Shown piece by piece: positions 48,121-56,912 of a stretch of DNA of 64,000 bases (the stretch's first letter is position 1; each line of letters starts with the position of its first letter). The notes under the pieces are model-generated. The model was not told where the DNA came from. It made no database searches and saw nothing but the letters and a program-made list of their open reading frames with translations. The position numbers and the translations under genes are program-made. Origin of the DNA: an uncultured Eubacteriales bacterium (GTDB taxonomy: Bacteria; Bacillota; Clostridia; Christensenellales; Aristaeellaceae); assembly GCA_902774025.1 (NCBI GenBank), contig CACYGY010000009.1, positions 1-64,000 of the forward strand. The letters run 5' to 3'.

Positions 48121-48182
48121 TTGACAAACACATATATTCGATACTAGAATGCACTGTAATGTTCGGAAAAATGGACATTACA
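48121..48182 (+). promoter_or_regulatory. pur operon promoter with PurR-type box and inverted repeat
   Basis: TTGACA (48121-48126) and TAGAAT (48145-48150) are 18 bases apart. Just downstream, AATGTTCGGAAAAAT (48158-48172) is the reverse complement of a PurBox of the Firmicute PurR type (core CCGAACATT). Around it, TGTAATGT (48155-48162) and ACATTACA (48175-48182) form a perfect 8-bp inverted repeat. Repression by PurR when purines are plentiful is inferred. Confidence 0.75.
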
Positions 48183-48198
48183 AAGGAAGGATACGGCG

Positions 48199-48684
48199 AT
48201 GAAAAAAGTCGCGATTGTAATGGGAAGTGACAGTGACCTTCCCGTCCTGAAGGACGCTATGGAAACGCTGGAGCAGCTGGGCATTGCCTTTGAGAAGCAT
48301 GTCTATTCAGCGCACAGAACGCCCATGGAGGCGATGCAGTTTGCCTCCTCTGCCCGGGAAAACGGATTTGGCGTGCTGATTGCCGCTGCCGGGAAGGCTG
48401 CACATCTGGCAGGTGCTCTGGCTGCGCAGACGACCCTCCCGGTGATCGGTATTCCCGTAAAGTCCTCGACGCTGGATGGTCTGGACGCGCTGCTGTCCAC
48501 GGTGCAGATGCCCTCCGGCATTCCCGTGGCCACAGTGGCCATTGACGGAGCGAAGAATGCCGCGCTGCTTGCGGCGCAGATCCTGTCCGTGGAGGATGAG
48601 GAGATGGCTGGCAGACTGGATCAGATGCGCAGGGACATGCATGACGCGGTCCTGAAGAAGGACCGGAAATTGAATCAGGACTGA
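48199..48684 (+). CDS. purE: N5-carboxyaminoimidazole ribonucleotide mutase PurE
   Basis: The 161-residue enzyme makes CAIR from N5-CAIR in purine synthesis. It starts with [20 protein letters not shown] and has the conserved [20 protein letters not shown], including the catalytic His of [24 protein letters not shown] and a C-terminal helix follow. Length and motifs are usual for class I PurE. It is the first gene behind the PurBox promoter. Confidence 0.93.
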   Translation: MKKVAIVMGSDSDLPVLKDAMETLEQLGIAFEKHVYSAHRTPMEAMQFASSARENGFGVLIAAAGKAAHLAGALAAQTTLPVIGIPVKSSTLDGLDALLSTVQMPSGIPVATVAIDGAKNAALLAAQILSVEDEEMAGRLDQMRRDMHDAVLKKDRKLNQD

Positions 48685-48704
48685 GAAAGGCGGAGTGTTT
48701 GCAT

Positions 48705-49415
48705 ATGAAAAAGCTGAATCAGATGTATGAAGGAAAAGCCAAGAAAGTCTTTGAGACCGACGATCCCTCGGTTGTTCTTGTGGAATATAAGGATGACGCC
48801 ACCGCACTGAACGGCAAGAAAAAGGGGACGATTCAGGGAAAAGGTGCCATCAATAACCGGATGACGAACCATCTGATGAAGATGCTGGAGAAAAACGGAA
48901 TTCCCACCCACTATGTGGAGGAGATCAACGACCGGGAGACCCTTGTGAAAAAGGTTTCCATTGTACCCCTGGAAGTGATCGTCCGCAATGTGGCGGCCGG
49001 AAGTCTTTCCAAGCGACTGGGGATTCCCGAGGGAACGCCCATGCGCAGACCCGTCATTGAATACTGCTACAAATGCGATGAACTGGACGACCCCATGGTG
49101 AATGAGTATCACATTGCGGCCATGGGCTGGGCGGATGACCGCACAATGGCGGACATCGCGGGTTATGCCCTGAAGATCAACAGCATTCTGACCCGTTACT
49201 TCCACGAGGTCGGTGTGGACCTGATTGACTTCAAACTGGAGTTTGGCGTGACCACCGATGGAAAGCTTGTCCTGGCGGATGAGATCAGCCCGGACACCTG
49301 CAGATTCTGGGACAGCAGAACCCACGAGAAGCTGGACAAGGATCGTTTCCGCAGGGATATGGGCGGTGTGGAAGCGGCCTATGAGGAAATGGCTGCCAGA
49401 ATTCTGGGTGACTGA
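48705..49415 (+). CDS. purC: SAICAR synthase PurC
   Basis: The 236-residue enzyme joins CAIR and aspartate. It has the N-terminal [20 protein letters not shown] with the nucleotide-binding lysine-rich loop, then [20 protein letters not shown] and [20 protein letters not shown], a PurC signature. It starts at the ATG 20 bases after purE. Confidence 0.94.
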   Translation: MKKLNQMYEGKAKKVFETDDPSVVLVEYKDDATALNGKKKGTIQGKGAINNRMTNHLMKMLEKNGIPTHYVEEINDRETLVKKVSIVPLEVIVRNVAAGSLSKRLGIPEGTPMRRPVIEYCYKCDELDDPMVNEYHIAAMGWADDRTMADIAGYALKINSILTRYFHEVGVDLIDFKLEFGVTTDGKLVLADEISPDTCRFWDSRTHEKLDKDRFRRDMGGVEAAYEEMAARILGD

Positions 49416-49430
49416 GGAAGGCGGAAACAG

Positions 49431-50132
49431 ATGAAGATTCAGGAACTGCTCGGGCAGAATCCGTATCCAGGCAGAGGTATTCTGCTTGGAAAGAACCTGG
49501 AGGGCAGGATTCTGCTTTCCTATTTCATCATGGGCAGGAGCGAGAACAGCCGCAACCGTGTTTTTGTCAGGACGGACGCGGATACTGTGGAAACCCGTGC
49601 ATTTGACGAAAGCCGGATGATCGATCCCAGCCTGATCATCTACGCGCCCCTCCGTCATCTCCAGGGCGGGACTTTCATCATCTCCAACGGTGATCAGACG
49701 GACACCATCTGGGATTACCTGGAGGGAGGAAGAAGCTTTGCGGACGCTCTGCGCACCCGTACCTTCGAACCGGATGCGCCGAACTACACCCCGAGAATTT
49801 CCGGTCTGATTGGGAATCAGGTGCGCTTCCGTCTGTCCATGATCAAGAGCGGAGATCCTGAAGGACGGGAAGTCCGCAGGATGTTCTATGAGTATGAGAA
49901 TGTGCAGAATGGTGTGGGTAAACTGATTCACACCTACGAAGGGGACGGGAATCCTCTGCCCTCCTTTATGGGTGAACCCCGGAATGTGGAGGTGACGGGC
50001 GGTCTGGAAGACTGGCACGGGGCTGTCTGGTCCTGTCTCAACAGGGACAACCGGATTTCCCTGATGACGGTTCAGATTGAACCGGATGACGGCAGCTGGG
50101 ACATCCGGCTGACCAACCAGAATGGCGAATAA
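49431..50132 (+). CDS. IMP cyclohydrolase, PurO/IMP_cyclohyd type
   Basis: The 233-residue product matches the archaeal-type IMP cyclohydrolase family rather than the bifunctional PurH. Matching segments are IMGRSENSRNRVF, DPSLIIYAPLRH, ISNGDQTDTIWDYLEG, FEPDAPNYTPRISGLIG and HTYEGDGNPLPSFMGEPRN. It should close FAICAR to IMP, the last step of the pathway. It sits within purE-purC-purB, 15 bases after purC. Whether it replaces or supplements PurH in this organism cannot be seen here. Confidence 0.85.
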   Translation: MKIQELLGQNPYPGRGILLGKNLEGRILLSYFIMGRSENSRNRVFVRTDADTVETRAFDESRMIDPSLIIYAPLRHLQGGTFIISNGDQTDTIWDYLEGGRSFADALRTRTFEPDAPNYTPRISGLIGNQVRFRLSMIKSGDPEGREVRRMFYEYENVQNGVGKLIHTYEGDGNPLPSFMGEPRNVEVTGGLEDWHGAVWSCLNRDNRISLMTVQIEPDDGSWDIRLTNQNGE

Positions 50133-50137
50133 ATCAG

Positions 50138-50163
50138 AAACGGCTGCGGGATGCAGCCGTTTT
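50138..50163 (+). terminator. Hairpin before purB
   Basis: AAACGGCTGC pairs perfectly with GCAGCCGTTT around GGGAT. The T-run is only three to four bases, so it may be an attenuator or mRNA-stability element within the pur operon. Confidence 0.65.
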
Positions 50164-50182
50164 GAGTGATGGGAGGATCGAT

Positions 50183-51613
50183 ATGCACGATCAGTATGTG
50201 AGCCCGTTTTCCACGCGTTATGCCAGCCGGGAGATGCAGTTCCTGTTTTCCGATGACAAGAAGTTTCAGACCTGGCGGGCGCTCTGGATTGCCCTGGCCC
50301 GGGCCGAACAGCATCAGGGGCTGGAGATCACCGATGAGCAGATTCAGGAGCTGGAAGCCCACCGGGAGGATGTGAACTATGAGGAAGCCAGGAAACGGGA
50401 GAGAGAAGTCCGTCACGATGTGATGAGCCACGTGTATGCCTATGGACTTCAGTGTCCCAAGGCTGCTCCCATCATCCATCTGGGAGCGACCTCCTGCTAT
50501 GTGGGAGACAATACGGACATTCTCATCATGCGGGACGCTCTGGAACTCGTGCGGCAGAAGCTTCTCCGGGTGATCCGGCTCCTTTCGGACTTCGCTGAAA
50601 AGTACAGAAACCTTCCATGCCTTGCCTATACCCATCTGCAGCCGGCTCAGCTGACCACGGTGGGGAAGCGCGCCTGTCTGTGGATGAACGAACTGGTGAT
50701 GGATGTGGAGGAAGTGACATTCCGTCTTGAGCACCTCGCCATGCTGGGATCCAAGGGAACCACCGGAACGCAGGCCAGTTTCATGGAACTGTTCGACGGA
50801 GACAGCCGGAAGGTCCTGGCGGTTGAAAAAGAGATCGCGGAGCAGTTCGGCATGAACCGGGTGGTACCGGTCAGCGGACAGACCTATTCCAGAAAAGTGG
50901 ATTATCAGGTTCTGTCCGCTCTGTCGGGAATTGCCCAGAGCGCTTCCAAGTTTGCCTATGATATCCGCCTGCTGGCCAGCTTCCGGGAGATGGAGGAACC
51001 CTTTGAGAAGAATCAGATCGGTTCCTCGGCGATGCCCTACAAGCGTAATCCCATGCGGTGCGAACGGATCGATGCGCTGGCCAGATATGTGATGACCGAT
51101 GCCATGAACGGTGCGCTGACCACATCCTGTCAGTTTTTCGAGAGAACGCTGGACGATTCGGCGAACCGCCGGATTTCCGTGGCGGAAGGTTTCCTGGCGG
51201 TGGATGCCATCCTCAACATCATGATCAATGTGTGTGACGGGCTGGTGGTCTATCCGAGGGTGATCCGTGCCAGAGTGATGAAGGAACTGCCCTTTATGGC
51301 GACGGAAAACATCATGATGGACGCCGTGCGCAGAGGCGGTAATCGTCAGGAACTGCATGAACGTCTGCGGGTTCATGCCCAGGCGGCGGGACAGAAAATC
51401 AAGGAGGAAGGGCAGGAGAATGACCTGGTGGACCGGATTGCCGCGGACCCCGTGTTTCATCTGTCCCGGGAAGATGTGGAGTCCGTCCTTGAACCGGAGC
51501 GGTATACCGGCCGTGCGCCTGAGCAGGTGGAACAGTACCTGACGGAAGTGGTGCGACCTCTTCTGGAGCAGTACCCGGACCTTTCCCTGGACGCTGTTGA
51601 ACTGAATGTATGA
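50183..51613 (+). CDS. purB: Adenylosuccinate lyase PurB
   Basis: The 476-residue enzyme splits SAICAR and adenylosuccinate. It has HDVMSHVYAY and the HLGATS motif near the N-terminus. The superfamily signature GSSAMPYKRNPMRCER lies near residues 281-296. It starts at the ATG behind GGGAGGATCGAT; the longer frame upstream overlaps that site. The C-terminal extension places it closer to the class including human ADSL and clostridial forms. A strong terminator follows. Confidence 0.93.
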   Translation: MHDQYVSPFSTRYASREMQFLFSDDKKFQTWRALWIALARAEQHQGLEITDEQIQELEAHREDVNYEEARKREREVRHDVMSHVYAYGLQCPKAAPIIHLGATSCYVGDNTDILIMRDALELVRQKLLRVIRLLSDFAEKYRNLPCLAYTHLQPAQLTTVGKRACLWMNELVMDVEEVTFRLEHLAMLGSKGTTGTQASFMELFDGDSRKVLAVEKEIAEQFGMNRVVPVSGQTYSRKVDYQVLSALSGIAQSASKFAYDIRLLASFREMEEPFEKNQIGSSAMPYKRNPMRCERIDALARYVMTDAMNGALTTSCQFFERTLDDSANRRISVAEGFLAVDAILNIMINVCDGLVVYPRVIRARVMKELPFMATENIMMDAVRRGGNRQELHERLRVHAQAAGQKIKEEGQENDLVDRIAADPVFHLSREDVESVLEPERYTGRAPEQVEQYLTEVVRPLLEQYPDLSLDAVELNV

Positions 51614-51622
51614 CATAAACCC

Positions 51623-51658
51623 GGCCGGAGAAGGCATTTCCCCTTCTCCGGCCTTTTC
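51623..51658 (+). terminator. Terminator of the pur operon
   Basis: GGCCGGAGAAGG pairs perfectly with CCTTCTCCGGCC around CATTTCC and is followed by TTTTCTG. Confidence 0.9.
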
Positions 51659-51704
51659 TGCGGGGAAAAGAAGAACAATGGTGAAGAAAAAACAGTCACG
51701 GGAA

Positions 51705-51734
51705 TTGTTATTTGCCATATGCCTGTTGTATAAT
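51705..51734 (+). promoter_or_regulatory. Promoter of the cdaA operon
   Basis: TTGTTA (51705-51710) and a perfect TATAAT (51729-51734) are 18 bases apart, 50 bases before the cdaA ATG. Confidence 0.7.
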
Positions 51735-51783
51735 CAGACAGTTAACTGCACTGATACAGCTTTGAGCGCGGGAAGGTGATCGG

Positions 51784-52650
51784 ATGACGCTCAACTGGCA
51801 AATCATTCAGAATGCAATATGGAATCTGACGCACCGCGTGGGTGTGGTGGAGATTCTTGACATACTGCTTGTTACCGCGATTATCTATGAGGTTCTGATC
51901 CTGATCCGTCATTCCAGAGGAATATCCGTGCTCAAAGGCCTGGCGCTGCTTGTGATCGCCACCTTTGTCAGCAATATTTTCGGAATGACGGCTCTCACAT
52001 GGATGCTGAACAGTATTGTGAACAATGGTACCGTTGTTCTGGTCATTCTCTTTCAGCCTGAATTGCGCCAGGCCCTGGAGTCCATAGGGCGGGGGACTGT
52101 GCTGGAAGGCAACCAGAAGGCTCATCATATGAAGAGCAACGAAAAGATTGTCATGGAAATCACTCAGTGCTGCCTGGACCTGAGCCGGCGCAGAGTGGGC
52201 GCCCTGATTGTCTTTGAACAGAAAACAGGACTCAACGAATACATCATGACCGGTACGGCGATTGACGGCCGGATCTCAGCTCCGCTGTTGGAAAACATTT
52301 TCGAACCGAATACACCTCTGCATGACGGTGCTGTGATTGTCCGGGGAGACCGGGTGGTTGCGGGTGCCTGCATTCTCAATCTGACAGAGAACAGGGATGT
52401 GGCCCGTGAACTGGGGACCAGACACAGGGCGGCCCTGGGTGTCAGTGAAACCACGGATGCCATCGCACTGATTGTCTCGGAGGAGAACGGTGTGATTTCC
52501 ATCGCCCAGGGGGGTGAACTGACCCGGAATCTGGATGAGAAGGCGCTGATGAAACGACTGGGCGAACTGTATCAGAATAAGTCCAGGTTCTCCGTCAGGG
52601 ATATCCTGAAAGGTCCGGCCTTCGGCAGAAAGGGGGACAGCCATGAGTGA
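51784..52650 (+). CDS. cdaA: Diadenylate cyclase CdaA
   Basis: The 288-residue membrane enzyme makes c-di-AMP from two ATP. Three transmembrane helices occupy about residues 15-90 (EILDILLVTAIIYEVLILIR, LKGLALLVIATFVSNIFG). The DAC domain follows with the DGA motif in LHDGAVIVRG near 179-187 and the RHR motif in GTRHRAALG near 211-219; both are intact. It overlaps the YbbR-domain gene by eight bases, the conserved cdaA-cdaR order of Firmicutes. Confidence 0.95.
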   Translation: MTLNWQIIQNAIWNLTHRVGVVEILDILLVTAIIYEVLILIRHSRGISVLKGLALLVIATFVSNIFGMTALTWMLNSIVNNGTVVLVILFQPELRQALESIGRGTVLEGNQKAHHMKSNEKIVMEITQCCLDLSRRRVGALIVFEQKTGLNEYIMTGTAIDGRISAPLLENIFEPNTPLHDGAVIVRGDRVVAGACILNLTENRDVARELGTRHRAALGVSETTDAIALIVSEENGVISIAQGGELTRNLDEKALMKRLGELYQNKSRFSVRDILKGPAFGRKGDSHE

Positions 52651-53995
52651 AACGCCTTCTTTCATCCCGCGGGAACCGCGGGAACCGAGAGAACCTTTTG
52701 ACTGGAGAAAGCTCCCGGTCTATCTCTGGAAACTGATCCGGAAGAACCTGGGATATAAGATCGTAGCGCTCATGATCGCCATGGTCCTCTGGTCAGGCCT
52801 GATTTCCCAGGATGCGACACTGATGCGTGAAAAAATTATGACGGACGTTACGGCCAATATCACCGGTTCCGATTCGGTCAAGCGCAACGGCTTCATTGTC
52901 ACTTCCTCCATGGACGAACTTGTTTCCGGGCTCACCGTGAGGGCCAGCGTGCCGCAGACACAGTATCAGACGGCCACAGCGGCCAATTACAATCTCCGGC
53001 TGGACCTGAGCAGGATCCGTTCGGCGGGCAAACAGGTTGCCAACATCATCTGGACCAACTCCTCCACCTATGGGAATATCATTGATGTGACGCCGTCCGC
53101 CGTGGAACTGACGGTGGATGAATATATCACGCGTTTCAGAATCCCTGTTGTCCTGGAAACCACAGGTGCCCTTCCTTCCGGATGGTGGGCATCCACAGCG
53201 ACGCTGGACCCGCCCCTTGTGGCCATCAGCGGCCCGAGGGAACTCCTGGAAACCATTGTACGGGCGGGAGCCGTGCTGGATCTGTCCCGGACGCCTCAGG
53301 AGGAAGGCACGATTCTCACCACGGTTCCCTTCTCCCTTGTGAACAATCGGGGAGAAACCGTGAAAAGCGATCTGATTACCGTTTCCAGTGAGTCCGTTCT
53401 TCTGGATACGATTATCGCCGAACAGACTGTTTACCCTGAAAAGGTTCTGAATTTCTCTGGTGTGGGACTGGTGACGGGGACACCCAAGGATGGCTATGAG
53501 GTCAAGGCGGTCACCGTATCTCCCGAAAGTCTGGTGGCTGCGGGACCTCAGGACACACTCTCGGAAATCAACAGCATCTTTACGGAAAGACACGTGGATG
53601 TCAGCGGAAAATCGGAGAGTTTTACTCAGGTTCTGAGACTGAACAAACCCTCCGAACTGGCTTATCTGAGCCAGGATACCGTGACGGTTGCCGTGACGAT
53701 CGGAGAGATTATCTCAACCCGTACTTTCAAGGATCTGCGCATTACCACGGCATCCACCCTGACAGACCGGAACGTGACCTTTGCCAACCGGACAGCCAGT
53801 GTGGAGGTCATCGGACCCAAGAACTGGCTGGATAGCCTGAGGGCCGGCCAGATCCAGCTGACGGTGGACCCGGTAGGACTGGACAGCGGCGTCTATGACC
53901 TTCCGATCCGGGTGACCATTCAGAACAGCGATACGGTGGAATATGATGTCATGGTGGTTCCTGAAACGGTATCCACCACCGTCAGGTTGAAATAA
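52643..53995 (+). CDS. cdaR: YbbR-domain regulator of diadenylate cyclase CdaR
   Basis: The 450-residue protein has a short cytoplasmic N-terminus and one transmembrane helix (KNLGYKIVALMIAMVLWSGL). About four extracytoplasmic YbbR beta domains follow, with typical segments such as YGNIIDVTPSAVELTVDEYI and VKAVTVSPESLVAAGPQD. It contacts CdaA and adjusts its activity. The start is the ATG within the end of cdaA. Confidence 0.92.
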   Translation: MSETPSFIPREPREPREPFDWRKLPVYLWKLIRKNLGYKIVALMIAMVLWSGLISQDATLMREKIMTDVTANITGSDSVKRNGFIVTSSMDELVSGLTVRASVPQTQYQTATAANYNLRLDLSRIRSAGKQVANIIWTNSSTYGNIIDVTPSAVELTVDEYITRFRIPVVLETTGALPSGWWASTATLDPPLVAISGPRELLETIVRAGAVLDLSRTPQEEGTILTTVPFSLVNNRGETVKSDLITVSSESVLLDTIIAEQTVYPEKVLNFSGVGLVTGTPKDGYEVKAVTVSPESLVAAGPQDTLSEINSIFTERHVDVSGKSESFTQVLRLNKPSELAYLSQDTVTVAVTIGEIISTRTFKDLRITTASTLTDRNVTFANRTASVEVIGPKNWLDSLRAGQIQLTVDPVGLDSGVYDLPIRVTIQNSDTVEYDVMVVPETVSTTVRLK

Positions 53996-54034
53996 ACGGG
54001 CAGATGCGGATGATCCCGCGAAGGAAGATACAGT

Positions 54035-54715
54035 ATGAACAGCCTGATTTATTCGGTCGTCAAACTGATCCTGTTCTGGGCGCGTTATGCCGCCTCGGCG
54101 CTCTATTCCTTTATACAGAGTCCCACCGCTTCAGGGGCTTTCCGTTTTGTGACCTCCAACTGGAAACTTCTCTGCCTGATTCTCTGCGGCGTTGGTCTGG
54201 TGGCAGATCTGGCGGTATACATTTTCCGCTGGCAGCCCCACAAAGTCTGGATCAGTTTTTTCCGCCGCATCCGGGACAGAAGACATGGGATCATTCCCGT
54301 GCCCTATCCCGGGGCGGGGCAGGAAGAGATACGCATGACTTATGATCCGCCGGAAGACGATGTGTATGAGGTGCCGGAAGGGGCTGAGCCCGTTGACGTG
54401 GAATCACTCCAGTACATGGACAGTGAGACGGAAACGATCAGCATCATCCCTGAAAGTCCCATGAAAGTGGAGGAAAAGCCTGAGAGGACCTTTGAAAAAA
54501 AGCAACGGCACAGATGGGGAACCATGCGGAGAACGCTTTCGTCCCTTCTGAGCGATAAGGACGAGGATACCGGCCGCGTCAGACCGGCGGCTGTACCGCC
54601 CGCCAGAGACCGGAGAGAAGCCTATCACGCGCCGTATATTCCTCCTCAGTGGAGGAGGCCGGGGCAGGTCGGCACCTCCGGGGGGCGGAAAGATCAACAT
54701 CAGGAGGAACCATGA
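54035..54715 (+). CDS. Membrane protein, unknown function
   Basis: The 226-residue product has two hydrophobic helices in the first 80 residues (VVKLILFWARYAASALYSFI and NWKLLCLILCGVGLVADLAV). A long acidic and then basic cytoplasmic tail of low complexity follows. No family is recognised. It is 39 bases after cdaR and overlaps the next gene start, so it belongs to the same transcript. The tail may be a protein-interaction region. Confidence 0.6.
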   Translation: MNSLIYSVVKLILFWARYAASALYSFIQSPTASGAFRFVTSNWKLLCLILCGVGLVADLAVYIFRWQPHKVWISFFRRIRDRRHGIIPVPYPGAGQEEIRMTYDPPEDDVYEVPEGAEPVDVESLQYMDSETETISIIPESPMKVEEKPERTFEKKQRHRWGTMRRTLSSLLSDKDEDTGRVRPAAVPPARDRREAYHAPYIPPQWRRPGQVGTSGGRKDQHQEEP

Positions 54716-56028
54716 GCATTCCGCTGCCGGAAGCCTTCTGCCGGGTGATGCGTGAGCAGCTGGGCAGTGAGGCGGAGGCTCTCTTTGAAGCCCTGGAAGG
54801 TGTCCATATCCGCGCTCTGCGCTTTGGAGACAAGAAGGCGGACACGGAAGTGCCGGGCCTGCTTTCTCCCGTTCCGTATGCACTGAACGCCTATGAACTG
54901 GAGAAGGATTCACCGGCGGGCAGGAGCTGGCTTCATGATGGGGGACTGTATTATCTGCAGGAACCGGCGGCCATGGTGCCCGCATCCGTACTGAACCCGG
55001 CGCCCGGGGAAAGTGTGCTGGATCTGTGCGCCGCGCCCGGAGGGAAATCCACGCAGCTCTCGTCTCTGATGCGGAGTCGGGGGCTGCTTGTGTGTAACGA
55101 AGTGGTTCCCCGGCGCGCTCAGGTCCTTTCCGGGAATCTGGAACGGATGGGCGTGGGGCACGCGCTGGTCACTCAGGAGCGTCCGGAAAAGCTGGCCCAG
55201 CGTTTTCCCGGCTTTTTTGACGCGGTCCTGGTGGACGCACCCTGTTCCGGAGAGGGCATGTTCCGGCGCCAGGCTGAAAGCCGCCTGGAATGGTCCTGGG
55301 ACGGTGTGAGGGGATGTCAGAGCCGGCAGCGGGAGATCCTGTCTTGTGCGGTAAAAATGGTGCGCCTCGGGGGCAGACTGGTGTACTCCACCTGTACGCT
55401 GAACCATCTGGAAAATGAGGATAATGTCCTCTGGCTGGAGGAGAACTTCCCGGATTTTCACAGGGAGTCTTTTCGTCTCGCAGGGGAGGAATATCCTGGA
55501 ATTCTGACCTGCTATCCTCACCGGTTCCGTGGAGAAGGGCAGTTCGCAGCCCTTCTGCGGCGTGGGGGAGAGACGGAAGCGCGTGTCCCCGCTCCACTTC
55601 CGCCTCCTGTATCCCGGGAACAGAAGCAGGCGCTGTTTTCCTTTTCACCCTTTGAGGGCGAGGTGATGACCTTTGGCCAGATACTGGTGTCTCTGCCGGA
55701 ATGTCCGCCGCTTCAGGGATTACGGGTTCTCCGGTGCGGACTGCATCTGGGCCAGGTCCGGAATCACGGATTCGAGCCGGATCATGCATGGGCCATGTCT
55801 CTGACTCCGCCGTGCCTGCCGTGCGTTGACATGTGTGAGGAGGAGGCTGCAGCCTATCTGAGGGGAGATGTTCTGCGGGAGCGCCCGGAGCGGGGATGGG
55901 TCCTCGCCCGATGGAAGGGATTGCCACTGGGGCTGGGCAAGTGCTCTTCCGGTGTGATGAAAAACCACTATCCCAAAGGTTTACGGAGGACCTCCGGACA
56001 GATGGATGAGACCGGACTCTTGTCCTGA
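54712..56028 (+). CDS. rRNA cytosine-C5 methyltransferase (RsmF/NOP2-Sun type)
   Basis: The 438-residue product starts MSIPLPEAFCRVMREQLGSE behind CAGGAGGAACC, overlapping the previous stop. Motif I LDLCAAPGGKSTQLSSLM lies near 102-119. The catalytic cysteines are in VDAPCSGEGMFRR (about 173-185) and YSTCTLNHLENE (about 224-235). The C-terminal region resembles the RsmF-like RNA-binding domains. It should make m5C in 16S rRNA; exact position not determined. Confidence 0.88.
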   Translation: MSIPLPEAFCRVMREQLGSEAEALFEALEGVHIRALRFGDKKADTEVPGLLSPVPYALNAYELEKDSPAGRSWLHDGGLYYLQEPAAMVPASVLNPAPGESVLDLCAAPGGKSTQLSSLMRSRGLLVCNEVVPRRAQVLSGNLERMGVGHALVTQERPEKLAQRFPGFFDAVLVDAPCSGEGMFRRQAESRLEWSWDGVRGCQSRQREILSCAVKMVRLGGRLVYSTCTLNHLENEDNVLWLEENFPDFHRESFRLAGEEYPGILTCYPHRFRGEGQFAALLRRGGETEARVPAPLPPPVSREQKQALFSFSPFEGEVMTFGQILVSLPECPPLQGLRVLRCGLHLGQVRNHGFEPDHAWAMSLTPPCLPCVDMCEEEAAAYLRGDVLRERPERGWVLARWKGLPLGLGKCSSGVMKNHYPKGLRRTSGQMDETGLLS

Positions 56029-56038
56029 GGAGACTGAA

Positions 56039-56872
56039 ATGGCGAGGAAAGATGAAGCGTTTGAGGTCCTGGAACGGCTGAGCGTTCTCCGCTGCCCAAG
56101 ATGCGCGGGGGAACTTCAGCGGTTCGGTGACAGCCTGATCTGCGCACAGGGCCATACATGGAACATGAACCGGAGAGGGTATCTGAATCTCCTGAGCAGA
56201 CCCGTGGAAGGGTGTTATGACCGGAAACTCTTTGAGGCCCGACGGAAAGTGATGGACCGGGGAATCTATGTGTCGGTTCTTCAGGCCGTTCAGTCCTGCC
56301 TGACAGGAAGAGAAACGCGGATCCTGGACTGCGGATGCGGGGACGGCTGGTATCTCCAGAAGCTTCTGAAGGATCAGATTGCCTGTGTGGGGGTCGGACT
56401 GGATATCTCCGCGGATGCCATCCGCTGTGCAGTTCAGCGGGGCGGTCCCTGCTTTTATATTGTGGGAGATCTGAAGCATCTGCCCTTTCGGAGTCACGCC
56501 TTTGACGCGGTGCTGGATATTCTGACACCTGCGGATTACGCGTCCTTCGCGCAGGTTCTGCATCCGGAAGGCCGGCTGATCAAGGTCATCCCCGGCAGAC
56601 AGTATATGCGGGAAATCCGCCAGGCCCGGTGCCTTGAACTGTATGACGACGGTCCTGTGACGGCCTATCTCCGGGAGAAATGCGATGTGCTGCGTGAGAT
56701 TCACGTGCTGAATTCCGTGAAGATCAGCGGGGAGACCTGGCGGGATCTGGTCTACATGACCCCTCTGAATCAGGACCTGTCCGATGCGGAGAAGGACGAA
56801 ATGGCCTCCCGTCCCGCAGAGGTGATCACGCTGGATCTCCGGATTCTTGCGTGCCGGATCCGATCCGACTGA
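56039..56872 (+). CDS. 23S rRNA guanine-N1 methyltransferase (RlmA family)
   Basis: The 277-residue product has an N-terminal zinc ribbon (Cys19, Cys22, Cys35, His39 in LRCPRCAGELQRFGDSLICA). A Rossmann SAM domain follows, with ILDCGCGDGWYLQKLL near 96-111 and DILTPADYASFAQVLHPEGR. The sequence HTWNMNRRGYLNLL matches RlmA/TlrB proteins, which methylate G745 or G748 of 23S rRNA and can affect macrolide binding. The start follows GAGGAGACTGAA. Confidence 0.87.
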   Translation: MARKDEAFEVLERLSVLRCPRCAGELQRFGDSLICAQGHTWNMNRRGYLNLLSRPVEGCYDRKLFEARRKVMDRGIYVSVLQAVQSCLTGRETRILDCGCGDGWYLQKLLKDQIACVGVGLDISADAIRCAVQRGGPCFYIVGDLKHLPFRSHAFDAVLDILTPADYASFAQVLHPEGRLIKVIPGRQYMREIRQARCLELYDDGPVTAYLREKCDVLREIHVLNSVKISGETWRDLVYMTPLNQDLSDAEKDEMASRPAEVITLDLRILACRIRSD

Positions 56873-56903
56873 AAAAACGGCACATCGTGCCGTTTTTTCA
56901 GTC
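56867..56903. terminator. Bidirectional terminator
   Basis: GACTGAAAAAACGGCAC pairs perfectly with GTGCCGTTTTTTCAGTC around ATC, a 17-bp stem with an A-run on one side and T-run on the other. It serves both the plus-strand methyltransferase operon and the minus-strand fucosidase. Confidence 0.9.
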
Positions 56904-56912
56904 GGGGCAGGA

